The notes below the pieces were generated by a model that worked only from the letters and a program-made list of their open reading frames with translations, did not search any database and was not told the origin of the DNA. A stretch of 26,254 bases of DNA. It comes from Pseudomonadota bacterium. GTDB taxonomy: Bacteria > Pseudomonadota > Alphaproteobacteria > Caulobacterales > Caulobacteraceae. Each line of letters starts with the position of its first letter. Position 1 is the stretch's first letter. Location of the stretch: positions 1-26,254 of the forward strand of contig JAEYWU010000090.1 of the NCBI GenBank assembly GCA_023428785.1, given 5' to 3'. The position numbers and the translations under genes were made by a program. This document shows positions 7,438 through 15,352 of the stretch, piece after piece.

Positions 7438-7443
7438 TCCGAT

Positions 7444-7471
7444 AGGATAGGCCGCTGGCCTTCGCCTTCAA
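7444..7471 (-). promoter_or_regulatory. probable promoter of GNAT-hrcA-grpE, leaderless
   Basis: On the minus strand TTGAAG (7471-7466) and TATCCT (7449-7444) are separated by 16 nt. A start 7 nt past the -10 falls on the GTG at 7437. This is a sigma-70-like arrangement; I see no clear sigma-32 motif and no CIRCE element. Confidence 0.4.
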
Positions 7472-7488
7472 GCCTTTGCGAGTGAACC

Positions 7489-8202
7489 ATGCGCCCGTCC
7501 GACCGCCGCCCCGAGCAGATGCGCTCCGTCACGCTGGAGACGGGCGTGAACCGATACGCCGAAGGCTCGTGCCTGGTCTCGTTCGGCCACACCAAGGTTC
7601 TCGTCACCGCCTCGGTCGAGGAAAGCCTGCCGCCGTGGCTGCGTGGCAAGGGCCAGGGCTGGGTGACAGCGGAATACGGCATGCTGCCCCGCGCCACCCA
7701 CACGCGCGGCCGCCGCGAAGCCGCGGCCGGCAAGCAGTCGGGCCGCACGCAGGAGATCCAGCGGCTGATCGGCCGCTCACTACGCGCCGTCGTTGATCTG
7801 AAGGCGCTGGGCGAGCGCCAGATCCTGATCGACTGCGACGTGATCCAGGCCGACGGCGGCACCCGCACGGCCTCGATCACCGGCGCCTGGGTGGCCATGT
7901 CCCTGGCGGTCAAGGCGCTGAAGGAAAAGGGCGTGCTGACGACCGACCCGATCATCGATCAGGTGGCGGCGGTGTCCTGCGGCGTGTTCAGGGACGAGCC
8001 GGTTCTGGACCTGGACTATGATGAGGATTCCTCGGCCGAGGCGGATTCCAACTTCGTCCTGACGGGACAGGGCGGGATCGTGGAGATCCAGGCCACCGGC
8101 GAGAAGCGCGGCTTCTCCCGCGCCGAGTTCGACCGGCTGTTCGAACTGGCCGGCATCGGCTGCGACGAGTTGTTCGCCCTGCAGAAGGCGGCCGTCGGCT
8201 AG
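7489..8202 (+). CDS. rph: ribonuclease PH
   Basis: This 237-residue protein is full length for the family. It removes nucleotides from tRNA 3' ends by phosphorolysis and forms a hexamer in the cytoplasm. Family hallmarks are the N-terminal MRPSDRRPEQMR, the basic GRTQEIQRLIGRSLRA segment that binds tRNA and phosphate, IDCDVIQADGGTRTASITGA, and DLDYDEDSSAEADSNFVLTG with the conserved acidic residues near the active site. It is divergent from the GNAT-hrcA-grpE operon with only 51 nt between starts. No strong ribosome-binding site precedes the ATG. The gene ends in CTAG, shared with the convergent deacylase gene. Confidence 0.98.
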   Translation: MRPSDRRPEQMRSVTLETGVNRYAEGSCLVSFGHTKVLVTASVEESLPPWLRGKGQGWVTAEYGMLPRATHTRGRREAAAGKQSGRTQEIQRLIGRSLRAVVDLKALGERQILIDCDVIQADGGTRTASITGAWVAMSLAVKALKEKGVLTTDPIIDQVAAVSCGVFRDEPVLDLDYDEDSSAEADSNFVLTGQGGIVEIQATGEKRGFSRAEFDRLFELAGIGCDELFALQKAAVG

Positions 8203-8708
8203 GCCACGACCGCCATCGCCTCGAAGTCCACGACGATGGGCTCGACGCCGATCCGCGTCAGGAAGGCGCGGAAGGTCGCCTGATCCATGGCGGTCGTGGC
8301 GGTATTCAGAAGCGGATGGAAGTTGACCAGATCGGCGTCCCAGAGCGCCCGGTCGAGCACGAAGGTCACCTGACGGTCGGTGTCGTTGATCAGGCCGAAG
8401 GCCGTGACCGAGCCCGGCGTCAGCCCCAGCACATCCTTGAGCAGGCCCTCGTTTCCGAAAGACAGCCGGGCCGAGCCGATGACCCGGTCGGCGCGCTTGA
8501 GGTCCACCACCGTGTCCTGACGGGCCGAGATCAGCCACAGCCGGCCCTTCTTGTCCTTGAGGAACAGGTTCTTGGTGTGGGCGCCGGGCATGTCGGCCTT
8601 GATGTCGTGTCCCTCATCGACCCGGAACACAGCCGGATGCTCGACCGTCCGGTGCGGCAGGGCCTGCTCATCGAGCCAAGCGATGAATTCGTCGCGGGTC
8701 AGGGGCAT
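8199..8708 (-). CDS. YbaK/ProX-type prolyl-tRNA trans-editing deacylase
   Basis: This 169-residue single-domain protein is of the YbaK/aminoacyl-tRNA-deacylase fold. The family pattern is visible in HPAVFRVDEGHDI, the lysine-containing HTKNLFLKDKKGRLWL (the K after HT is a key residue of Ybak/ProX proteins), and the C-terminal TFVLDRALWDADLVNFHPLLNTATTAM motif typical of the PrdX/ProXp-ala group. Such enzymes hydrolyse mischarged Ala-tRNA(Pro), complementing a ProRS that lacks its editing domain. I chose the ATG at 8708; a GTG two codons upstream is also possible. It overlaps rph tail-to-tail through CTAG. Confidence 0.9.
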   Translation of the reverse strand: MPLTRDEFIAWLDEQALPHRTVEHPAVFRVDEGHDIKADMPGAHTKNLFLKDKKGRLWLISARQDTVVDLKRADRVIGSARLSFGNEGLLKDVLGLTPGSVTAFGLINDTDRQVTFVLDRALWDADLVNFHPLLNTATTAMDQATFRAFLTRIGVEPIVVDFEAMAVVA

Positions 8709-8752
8709 GGCCACGCTTTACGGCGCCGGTCGGCCAAGGCTAGGGGAATCTC

Positions 8753-9493
8753 ATGGAACTGCTCTGCTATCCCATGGGCTCCCGCCCGCCGGAGATCGTA
8801 CCCGGCAATCCGCAACGGCGCTGGATGGACAACTTCTCCAACCGCCATCCGTACAAATGCCTGCCGCTGACCATGGCCAATACGACGGGGTGGGAAATCC
8901 TGTCGCCCTACGACTTCGAGATCGAGTGGACCGGCGGCAAGACCCAGGCGGACATCACCTTTCACTTCAACCGGGCCATCCCGGACCAGCAGCATTTCAT
9001 CACCTCGCACTTCGCCGGCGGCGTGGTGACCTTCCATCCGGGCTATCTGTTCCGCTCGCCGCCGGGCTGGTCGATGTGGACCTCGGGTCCGCCCAACCAC
9101 GTCAAGGACGGGATCCAGCCCCTGACTGGTCTGGTCGAGACTGACTGGCTTCCGTTCCCCTTCACCATGAACTGGATCTTCACCCGACCAGGGCGGGTGA
9201 AGTGGGAGAAGGGCGAGCCCTTCTGCTTCATCACCCTGATCCAGAACCGGGCCATGGAGCAGGTCCAGCCGCGCCTGCGCCAATTGCGTCAGGACCCAGA
9301 ACTGCACGGCCAGTTCGAGGCGTGGAACAGGCAGCGAGGCGAGTTCAACCGCCGCTTGGCCAACGCCGACCCCGAGGCCGTCAAGGAGGCCTGGCAGCGC
9401 TTCTACTTCAAGGGTGAGCTGCCGCCCGAGGCGCCGGGGGGACAGCCGGCCGATCACGTCAACAAGCGCCGGCTCAAGCCGATCCAGTTCTAA
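8753..9493 (+). CDS. DUF6065 family protein of unknown function
   Basis: This 246-residue cytoplasmic-looking protein has no signal peptide or membrane segment and is rich in tryptophan, proline and phenylalanine. It opens with MELLCYPMGSRPPEIVPG and contains PYDFEIEWTGG, HFNRAIPDQQHFITSHFAGG and TDWLPFPFTMNWIFTRPGR, which I recognise as the DUF6065 family. No catalytic motif stands out. The C-terminal third (residues about 165-215) is charged and helical. A good AGGGGAA ribosome-binding site precedes the ATG. It is divergent from the ProX-type gene and stands alone, ending 12 nt before the stop of the convergent lipoprotein gene. Confidence 0.85.
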   Translation: MELLCYPMGSRPPEIVPGNPQRRWMDNFSNRHPYKCLPLTMANTTGWEILSPYDFEIEWTGGKTQADITFHFNRAIPDQQHFITSHFAGGVVTFHPGYLFRSPPGWSMWTSGPPNHVKDGIQPLTGLVETDWLPFPFTMNWIFTRPGRVKWEKGEPFCFITLIQNRAMEQVQPRLRQLRQDPELHGQFEAWNRQRGEFNRRLANADPEAVKEAWQRFYFKGELPPEAPGGQPADHVNKRRLKPIQF

Positions 9494-9505
9494 GCCGCCG
9501 TCAGG

Positions 9506-10045
9506 TCAGTAGGCGCCGGGCCGGGCGATCCGCGGGCCCAGGTTGGCGATGATCTCGCGCGCATCGAAGGCGTGGCTGTCGCCGACCGGTCGCGAACCCT
9601 GGCCCATGACGATCTCGGCGCGGGCCTCGTAGCGGGTCACCTCGCGGACATCGACGTCGCGGTACCACGGGTCCCAGCGCGACCAGTAGCCGCCGCGGTA
9701 GAAGCGCCAGCTGGGCCCCCAGTACGGGCCGTAGGCGCCGCGGAACCAGGGATCGGGGCTGCCGTAGTAGCGGGTGTCCGCATCGGTAGCCCGGAAATCG
9801 GTGAGGAACCAGTCATAGCCGGACTGGAGCGTCAGCTCCGCGGCCCGGTAGAGCAGGTACATTTCCACCGTATCACGGCTGGTCAGGGAGTTGCCCGAGA
9901 AGGCGACGGCCCAGCGATCAGCCTGCAGGCGTTGTTCGGCATAGCCCCCGCGCTGACCGCCATAGCCCTCGGGGGCGTAGGTGGTGGGCGTGGCGCAGGC
10001 CGACAGGACCAACGCGCTGGCGACGGCGAGCAACAGTTTTTTCAT
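9506..10045 (-). CDS. aromatic-rich lipoprotein, CC0125/CC1285-like family
   Basis: This 179-residue protein has a lipoprotein signal peptide MKKLLLAVASALVLSAC, with lipobox LSAC and modified cysteine C17. The mature part carries a conserved block WAVAFSGNSLTSRDTVEMYLLYRAAELTL and then GYDWFLT, features I associate with a Caulobacterales lipoprotein family distantly related to DUF4136. Residues about 94-131 are an extreme low-complexity stretch of Tyr, Trp, Gly, Pro and Arg. The function is unknown; an envelope location is implied by the lipobox. GGAGGA precedes the ATG. It lies downstream of the glycosyltransferase on the same strand after about 100 nt, so co-transcription is possible. Confidence 0.85.
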   Translation of the reverse strand: MKKLLLAVASALVLSACATPTTYAPEGYGGQRGGYAEQRLQADRWAVAFSGNSLTSRDTVEMYLLYRAAELTLQSGYDWFLTDFRATDADTRYYGSPDPWFRGAYGPYWGPSWRFYRGGYWSRWDPWYRDVDVREVTRYEARAEIVMGQGSRPVGDSHAFDAREIIANLGPRIARPGAY

Positions 10046-10146
10046 GGCGATCCTCCGGATCGAAGTGAGCCCCGGTCAGACAGTCTAACCCATCCGAAGC
10101 CTGGCCGTTCCTCTGTCCGGCGGCGGACGGTTCCGCGCCTGCGGCC

Positions 10147-11223
10147 TCAGGCCGCCGCGGCGCGCCGACGCAGCCGGGCCAGCCGCCGGAGACGACGCCA
10201 GAAGCGAACCTTCTCCGCCTCGGGCTGAGGCTGAAGATTGCGCACGAATTCCTCAGCCGAGGCCCGCCATGAGAACTTCTCGGCATAGGCCCGCACGGCC
10301 TTACGGTCGAGCTTTAGGCATTCCATGCAGGCGGTCTTCAGATCGTCGTCGATAGCGCCGGCGCCTGAGCCCGGGATGATGTCGATCGGGCCGTGGGCCG
10401 GATAGGCCGCCACGGGGGTACCGGCCGCCATGGCCTCAAGGATCACCAGGCCGAAGGTGTCGGTCCAGCTCGGGAAAACGAAGGCGTCAGCGTCCGCAAA
10501 GGCGCGCGCCAGGTCCTCGCCGAACATGGCCCCGGTGAATTTGACCTCGGGATAGCGGTTTTCGAGGTCCGCCTTGGCCGGGCCGTCCCCGACGATGACC
10601 TTGGTGCCGGGCAGGTCCAGCTCGGCGAAGGCCTCGATGTTCTTCTCGACCGCCACGCGGCCGACGTTCAGCCAGATTGGCCGAGCCCAGTCGGCCGGGA
10701 AGATGCTCTCGCGGTCCGGATGGAAAAGCTCGGTGTCCACGCCGCGCGTCCAGGGCGAGACATTGCGGAAACCGTGCTTGACCAGTTCGTCGCGCAGCGT
10801 CGGGGTCGCCACCATCAGCCGACCCGACGGCTTGTGGAACCAGCGCATATAAGCGTAGCCGACCTGAACCGGCACGGGGAAACGGGCCGAGACATATTCG
10901 GGGAATTTGGTGTGGTAGCTGGTCGTGAACGGCAGCTTCCATTCCAGGCAGATCCGCCGCGTGGCGATGCCGATCGGCCCTTCGGTGGCGATGTGGACCG
11001 CCTCGGGCTCGAAGGCGCGCATCTTCTCGCGGATCTCCTCCTCGGCGCCGAGCGCGAGGCGAATTTCCGGATAGGTCGGGCAAGGAATGGTCTTGAACTG
11101 GTCAGGCGTGACCGCAAGGACCTCATGGCCCATCGCTTGGCACTCGGCCATGGTCCGCGAAAGGGTGCGAACCACGCCGTTGACCTGGGGTTCCCAGGCG
11201 TCCGTCGCCAGAAGAATACGCAT
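10147..11223 (-). CDS. GT4-family glycosyltransferase (GT-B fold)
   Basis: This 358-residue protein has both GT-B halves. The N-terminal acceptor domain begins MRILLATDAWEPQVNGVVRT, with the glycine-rich turn of GT4 enzymes, and contains FTTSYHTKFPEY. The C-terminal nucleotide-sugar domain has LNVGRVAVEKN, VIVGDGP and the retaining-GT motif FGLVILEAMAAGTPVAAY, whose glutamate contacts the donor ribose. The pattern resembles alpha-mannosyltransferases of the MgtA/PimB-like group, which act on lipid or lipopolysaccharide acceptors; donor and acceptor are not determined here. The C-terminus ends in an arginine-rich amphipathic segment (RFWRRLRRLARLRRR) that could attach it to the inner membrane. 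Confidence 0.92.
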   Translation of the reverse strand: MRILLATDAWEPQVNGVVRTLSRTMAECQAMGHEVLAVTPDQFKTIPCPTYPEIRLALGAEEEIREKMRAFEPEAVHIATEGPIGIATRRICLEWKLPFTTSYHTKFPEYVSARFPVPVQVGYAYMRWFHKPSGRLMVATPTLRDELVKHGFRNVSPWTRGVDTELFHPDRESIFPADWARPIWLNVGRVAVEKNIEAFAELDLPGTKVIVGDGPAKADLENRYPEVKFTGAMFGEDLARAFADADAFVFPSWTDTFGLVILEAMAAGTPVAAYPAHGPIDIIPGSGAGAIDDDLKTACMECLKLDRKAVRAYAEKFSWRASAEEFVRNLQPQPEAEKVRFWRRLRRLARLRRRAAAA

Positions 11224-11283
11224 GCAGTCCTGTTATGCCGCTGCGGCCGGAGGAGACCCTATAATGCCCAGCGAACGGCGGCG

Positions 11284-11676
11284 CTAGCGCCGGTCGTCCT
11301 CGATGGCGTGGATGTCATCGTCCGAGAGGCCGAAGTGGTGGCCGATCTCGTGCACCAGAACGTGTTCCACGAGGTCAGGAAGACTGACGTCGCCGCGCTC
11401 GACCCACTCATCCAGGATAGGCCGGCGGTACAGGAAAACCTCGGCCGGACGCGGGCTGGGGTCGCTGACAGAGGCCTGGGTCAGGTCGACGCCGTAATAG
11501 AGGCCGGTCAGCTCGAACGGATCCTCGATGCCCATCTCCTCGAGCAGGGCCGCCTCGGCGAAGTCCAGCACACGGATCACCACCGGCCCGGCGGCGGTGC
11601 GGAAGGGCTCGGGCAGGCGCAGCAACGCCGCCTCGGCCATTTCGGCCATGTCGTCAATTGAGGGCGCCAGGGTCAT
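11284..11676 (-). CDS. small zincin-like metallopeptidase
   Basis: This 130-residue protein carries a C-terminal HEIGHHFG zinc motif followed by the conserved tail LSDDDIHAIE, characteristic of the DUF1025/zincin-like metallopeptidase family (PF06262). The segment GLYYGVDLTQ and VFLYRRPILDEW are also typical of the family. The physiological substrate is unknown. The ATG at 11676 gives the usual family length of about 130 residues; a much longer in-frame extension to 11856 would run into divL and is rejected. It is divergent from divL, with 95 nt between the starts. Confidence 0.9.
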   Translation of the reverse strand: MTLAPSIDDMAEMAEAALLRLPEPFRTAAGPVVIRVLDFAEAALLEEMGIEDPFELTGLYYGVDLTQASVSDPSPRPAEVFLYRRPILDEWVERGDVSLPDLVEHVLVHEIGHHFGLSDDDIHAIEDDRR

Positions 11677-11771
11677 GGCCCCGATATCGGATCGAAACGG
11701 GCGGCGGACAAGCGGGCGGATTAGGCTATGGTGCTCCGAATCGCTTCTGGTGGCGGCGGGGACCGGTTCGA

Positions 11772-14108
11772 ATGGCGCCCATGGACATCGCCTATGTCGC
11801 TTCGGCGGGCTCCGTCGGGCTGGCCCTGGCCGTGACGGTCTGGGCCTGGCGAGCACGCGTGGATATCAGACGCCGTGAAGCGGAGCTGTCCCGGCGCGAG
11901 GTCTCCGGGGAGCGTGTCCTGGCTGACGCGCGCGGTGCGGCCGAGGCCTTTGAAGGCGCAGTGATCCGCATCGAGGATGGCGAAGCCCGTTTGGCCGCCG
12001 GCCGCGAAGCCCTCGACATCTGCGCCACCGCCCTGGGCCTGGAGCTCGTCGAGGACGGCGACGCCCTGGCCCGCACCGTCCTGCACGCCCTGGCCGATCA
12101 GGCCGCCGATACGACCCAGAGGCTGACGGCCCTGGTCGAGAAGGGCGAGAGCTGCCGTTTCACCATTCAGGGCTCCACTGGCCCACTGGGTGTGGAGGGC
12201 CGCGCGTTGGGCGGCGCGGTGTGGCTTCGGCTGGACGCCGCAGCAGAGGCTGGAATCGCCGGCGACACTCGTGGATCAGCCCTGGCCGACGCCCTGCCCC
12301 TGCCCGCCTGGATCACCGACGCGGGCGGCGGACTGGTCTGGGCCAACCGCGCCTGGCTGGAGGCGGTCGAGCAGCCGTCGATCGAGGCCGCGCGCGCGGC
12401 GGGCGCAGCCTTCGACCGCGACGGCCAGACCCTGGCCCAGGAAGCGCTGGAAAGCGGCCGTCGCGTTGAACGCTTCCGCTGGGCCGGTCTCGGCGGCCAG
12501 CGGCGCGCCTGGCGCATGACCGCCGAACCCGTCGGCGAGGCCGAGGTCCTGTCGATGGCGCTGGACGTCACCGAGGCCGAGGAAACCCGCGAACAGTTGC
12601 GGCGCACTGTCTCCGCCCACGACGAGACTCTGGATCATCTGGACGACGCCGTGGCCATCTTCGGGCCCAACCGGCGGGTCGCCTATCACAACTCGGCCTT
12701 CCGGACCCTGTTCGGCCTGGACGCCGCCTGGCTGGATGAGCGGCCGACCCACGCCGAGGTGCTGGACCGGCTGCGCCAGCGCAGGAAACTGCCTGAAACC
12801 GTCGATTATCCGGTGTGGAAGGCCAAGGAGCTGGACTTCTACGGCTCGACCGAGGTGGCACCTGACGACGTCTGGCCGCTGCCCGATGGCCGGACCCTCA
12901 GGGTCGTGCGCCAGCCGCACCCGCTGGGCGGCATCCTGCTGCTGTTCGCCGACATCACCGACGAACTGAAGTTGCGGGCGGAATACAACGCCTTGCTGAA
13001 CGTCCAGCAGGCCACACTCGACAAGCTGAATGATGCGGTCGCCGTGTTCGGCTCGGACGGACGGCTGCGGTTGCGCAACGACGCCTTCGAGCGGTTCTGG
13101 AGCCTGTCGGGCGAACAGCTGGACGATGCCGGCGGCTTCGAGGCGGTCGCGGCCCTGTGCCGGACCCTGCTGCCGGAGCCGGCCCTGTGGAGCGAGTTGA
13201 AGGCCCGGGTCGCCGATCCCGACCCCGAGAGCCGCGCCCCGGTCTCGGGCGAGACACGGCTGGCCGATCGACGCATCGTCGCCTGGCAGACCCGCCCGCT
13301 GCCCGACGGCGCGACCCTGATCGCCTTTTCCGACATCACCGCCCGACGCGAACTGGAAGACGCCCTGGCCCAGCGCGAGGCGGCTCTGGGAGAGGCTGAG
13401 CGCCTCAAGCGCGAGTTCGTGGGCAATGTCTCCTATGAACTGCGCACGCCGCTGACGACCATCGTCGGCTACGCAGAACTGCTGGAGGTCGAGGGTTCGG
13501 GCCTGCCTGATCGGGCCCGCCAGCATCTGTCGTCGGTGCGGGCCGCCGCCGGTCAGCTGGCGCGTTCGATCGACGATGTGCTGGACATGGCCGAGATCGA
13601 CGCGGGCGAAATGGCCTTGGCGCTGGGCGATGTGGCGGTCTGCGAACTGGTCGAGGAGGCCGCTAACCGTCTGGGGCCGCGCGTGGCGGCCAAGGCGGCG
13701 GACCTGGTGGTCGACTGCAGTCCCGAAATCGGCCTGATCCGCGGGGACGCCGCGCGCCTGTCCCAGATGCTGGACCAGCTGGGCGACAACGCCCTGCGGG
13801 CGGTGGAGGCCGGCGGGCGTGTCGGCCTGGCGGTCGAGCGCGACGGCGAGCGGATCCGCATCCGGGTGTCCGACACGGGCCGGGGCGTGCCCTTCCACAA
13901 ACAGGCCCATGTGTTCGACCGCTATGTCGGCCGTGATCGGGGCGGACCGGGTCTGGGCCTGGCGCTGGTCAAGGCTCTGGCGGAGATGCACGGCGGCGGC
14001 GTGGCCCTGGAGAGCGAGCCCGGCCAGGGCGCGACCTTCATCATCGAGCTGCCGATCCACGCCGCGCTCGACGGCGCCTCGCCCGAGTTGCAACTCGACG
14101 CCGGTTAG
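11772..14108 (+). CDS. divL: DivL, tyrosine pseudo-histidine kinase of the cell-cycle network
   Basis: This 778-residue protein has one N-terminal membrane segment (residues about 6-24), three PAS-like sensory regions (about 180-270, 285-400 and 415-525), a HisKA dimerisation helix and a HATPase domain (about 650-765). The H-box reads NVSYELRTPLT, so tyrosine Y555 replaces the phosphoryl-accepting histidine, the defining trait of DivL (Y550 in C. crescentus, which has 769 residues). The ATPase keeps the N-box DNALRAV, SDTGRGVP and GPGLGLALVKAL. DivL binds DivK~P and tunes the CckA-ChpT-CtrA phosphorelay at the new pole. The ATG at 11772 has GGGGA upstream; an ATG at 11781 is an alternative. 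A GAATC (GANTC) lies at 11738. Confidence 0.95.
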   Translation: MAPMDIAYVASAGSVGLALAVTVWAWRARVDIRRREAELSRREVSGERVLADARGAAEAFEGAVIRIEDGEARLAAGREALDICATALGLELVEDGDALARTVLHALADQAADTTQRLTALVEKGESCRFTIQGSTGPLGVEGRALGGAVWLRLDAAAEAGIAGDTRGSALADALPLPAWITDAGGGLVWANRAWLEAVEQPSIEAARAAGAAFDRDGQTLAQEALESGRRVERFRWAGLGGQRRAWRMTAEPVGEAEVLSMALDVTEAEETREQLRRTVSAHDETLDHLDDAVAIFGPNRRVAYHNSAFRTLFGLDAAWLDERPTHAEVLDRLRQRRKLPETVDYPVWKAKELDFYGSTEVAPDDVWPLPDGRTLRVVRQPHPLGGILLLFADITDELKLRAEYNALLNVQQATLDKLNDAVAVFGSDGRLRLRNDAFERFWSLSGEQLDDAGGFEAVAALCRTLLPEPALWSELKARVADPDPESRAPVSGETRLADRRIVAWQTRPLPDGATLIAFSDITARRELEDALAQREAALGEAERLKREFVGNVSYELRTPLTTIVGYAELLEVEGSGLPDRARQHLSSVRAAAGQLARSIDDVLDMAEIDAGEMALALGDVAVCELVEEAANRLGPRVAAKAADLVVDCSPEIGLIRGDAARLSQMLDQLGDNALRAVEAGGRVGLAVERDGERIRIRVSDTGRGVPFHKQAHVFDRYVGRDRGGPGLGLALVKALAEMHGGGVALESEPGQGATFIIELPIHAALDGASPELQLDAG

Positions 14109-14162
14109 GCGTTCGGCGTTTTGGTGCTAGGAGGCGGCGCAAAACCTGTCGCGTCCGGACCC

Positions 14163-15026
14163 ATGACCCAGACCCCGCTCCTCAAGACCGCCCTGATCTA
14201 CGACTTCGACGGCACCCTCGCGCGGGGGAACATGCAGGAAGTCACCTTCATTCCGTCCATCGGCATGGGCGTGGGCGACTTCTGGGGCGAGGCCGACCGC
14301 CTGACCCGCGAGGCCGACGGCGACAACATCCTTATGTACATGCAGCTGATGCTGGCCCGCGCCGCCGAGAACGGCGAGCCGATCACGCGCCGGCTGCTCG
14401 AGGAGCACGGCCAGGACGTCAAGCTGTTCGACGGGCTGAAGACCGACCTGACCGGCCCGGGCTGGTTCGAGCGGATCAACGCCTTCGGCGCCCGCTATGG
14501 CCTGGATATCGACCACTACATCATCTCGGCCGGGCTGGAGGAGATGATCGAGGGCTGTCCGATCCGGCCGGAGTTCACCCACGTCTTCGCCTCCAAGTTC
14601 GTCTACGACGAATCCGGCGCCGCCATCTGGCCGGCGGTGGGCGTGAACTACACCACCAAGACCCAGTACCTGTTCCGCATCAACAAGGGCGTGCTGAACC
14701 ACTTCGAGCACGAACGGATCAACCGTTTCACGGCCGACGAGGATCGCCCGGTCCCCTTCGACCGGATGATTTTCCTGGGCGACGGCGACACCGACGTGCC
14801 GACCATGAAGATGATGCATTCCAAGGGCGGCTATTCGATCGCCGTCTATGATCCGCGCAACTCCGAGCGTGACCAGAACAAGCTCTACAGCCTGATCTCG
14901 GAAGACCGGGTGAACTTCGTGGCTGCCGCCGACTATCGCGAGGGCACGGCTCTGGACCTGATCGTCAAGGGCCTGCTGGGCCGGATCGCGATCAACGCGG
15001 GCGTGATGCCCAGCGCCGAAGCCTAG
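14163..15026 (+). CDS. HAD-superfamily hydrolase
   Basis: This 287-residue protein has HAD motif I as YDFDGTLA (D14 and D16, nucleophile and acid) and motif IV as FLGDGDTDVPTM (D207, D209, D211). The size and the GDGDTDVPTM block place it among phosphoserine-phosphatase-like HAD proteins with a large cap domain. The substrate is unknown. It lies 54 nt after divL on the same strand and may be co-transcribed. The ATG at 14163 matches family spacing to motif I, but a strong GGAGG lies about 28 nt upstream, too far to serve it; no usable start exists between. It ends in CTAG, shared with the convergent lipoprotein gene. Confidence 0.88.
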   Translation: MTQTPLLKTALIYDFDGTLARGNMQEVTFIPSIGMGVGDFWGEADRLTREADGDNILMYMQLMLARAAENGEPITRRLLEEHGQDVKLFDGLKTDLTGPGWFERINAFGARYGLDIDHYIISAGLEEMIEGCPIRPEFTHVFASKFVYDESGAAIWPAVGVNYTTKTQYLFRINKGVLNHFEHERINRFTADEDRPVPFDRMIFLGDGDTDVPTMKMMHSKGGYSIAVYDPRNSERDQNKLYSLISEDRVNFVAAADYREGTALDLIVKGLLGRIAINAGVMPSAEA

Positions 15027-15250
15027 TTCAGACGGCCCGAACCGCCGCCGCGAATTTCGCAAGCATAGTCATTGGCCGCGTTCGGACCGGTCGAGCCGGC
15101 GATGGGCGTCAGGATGCCGCCGCGGGCGTCGCAGGATGCGCGAAGCTCGGCCACCTGTTCGGAATAGGTGGGTTGCGGCTGGCCGGAGGTGGCGCAGGCG
15201 GAGAGGCCAAGGGCGGCCGCCAGGCCGGCGGCGAGGACATAGGCGCGCAT
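15023..15250 (-). CDS. tiny lipoprotein of unknown function
   Basis: This is a 75-residue precursor. MRAYVLAAGLAAALGLSAC is a clear lipoprotein signal with lipobox LSAC (C19). The mature peptide of about 57 residues contains two further cysteines, in RASCDARGGILTP and NDYACEIRGGG, spaced so that they could form a disulfide in the periplasm. The pattern looks like a small DUF-type lipoprotein found singly in Caulobacterales. GGGAGA precedes the ATG at a good distance. The gene ends within CTAG overlapping the HAD hydrolase stop. No function can be assigned. Confidence 0.8.
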   Translation of the reverse strand: MRAYVLAAGLAAALGLSACATSGQPQPTYSEQVAELRASCDARGGILTPIAGSTGPNAANDYACEIRGGGSGRLN

Positions 15251-15352
15251 GGTGTCAGTCTCCCTCAGATGACGCCGGATAAACGGCGTGAAGCCATCCT
15301 TGGCTGCGACTGCGGCGGAAAAACGGTGAAACTTCGCTGTTCGGGCGAGTGA

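Noticed and set aside
7438..7488. Possible CIRCE element in front of the hrcA operon or rph
   Set aside because: I looked for the TTAGCACTC/GAGTGCTAA arms and found only an isolated GAGTG without a partner.
10023..10048. GATCC-GGA-GGATC hairpin around the ribosome-binding site of the lipoprotein gene
   Set aside because: A 5-bp stem with a 3-nt loop is too small to claim as a thermosensor or riboswitch without further evidence.
11252..11286. GGAGGAGA followed by a seven-codon ORF (MPSERRR) on the plus strand
   Set aside because: It is too short to support as a gene, lies between two minus-strand genes, and no regulated plus-strand gene follows for it to act as a leader peptide.
10393..11661. 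422-codon plus-strand frame across the glycosyltransferase and zincin genes
   Set aside because: It spans two well-supported minus-strand genes and shows no family similarity.
11738..11742. GAATC (CcrM GANTC) site in the divL leader
   Set aside because: At this base composition GANTC is expected about every few hundred bases, so one site gives no evidence of methylation control.
12276..14093. 605-codon open frame on the strand opposite divL
   Set aside because: Long antisense frames are normal where the sense gene is GC-rich. The translation is low-complexity with no domain, and divL is certain on the other strand.
14127..15062. 311-codon minus-strand frame opposite the HAD hydrolase
   Set aside because: It is antisense to a gene with intact HAD motifs and has no motifs of its own.
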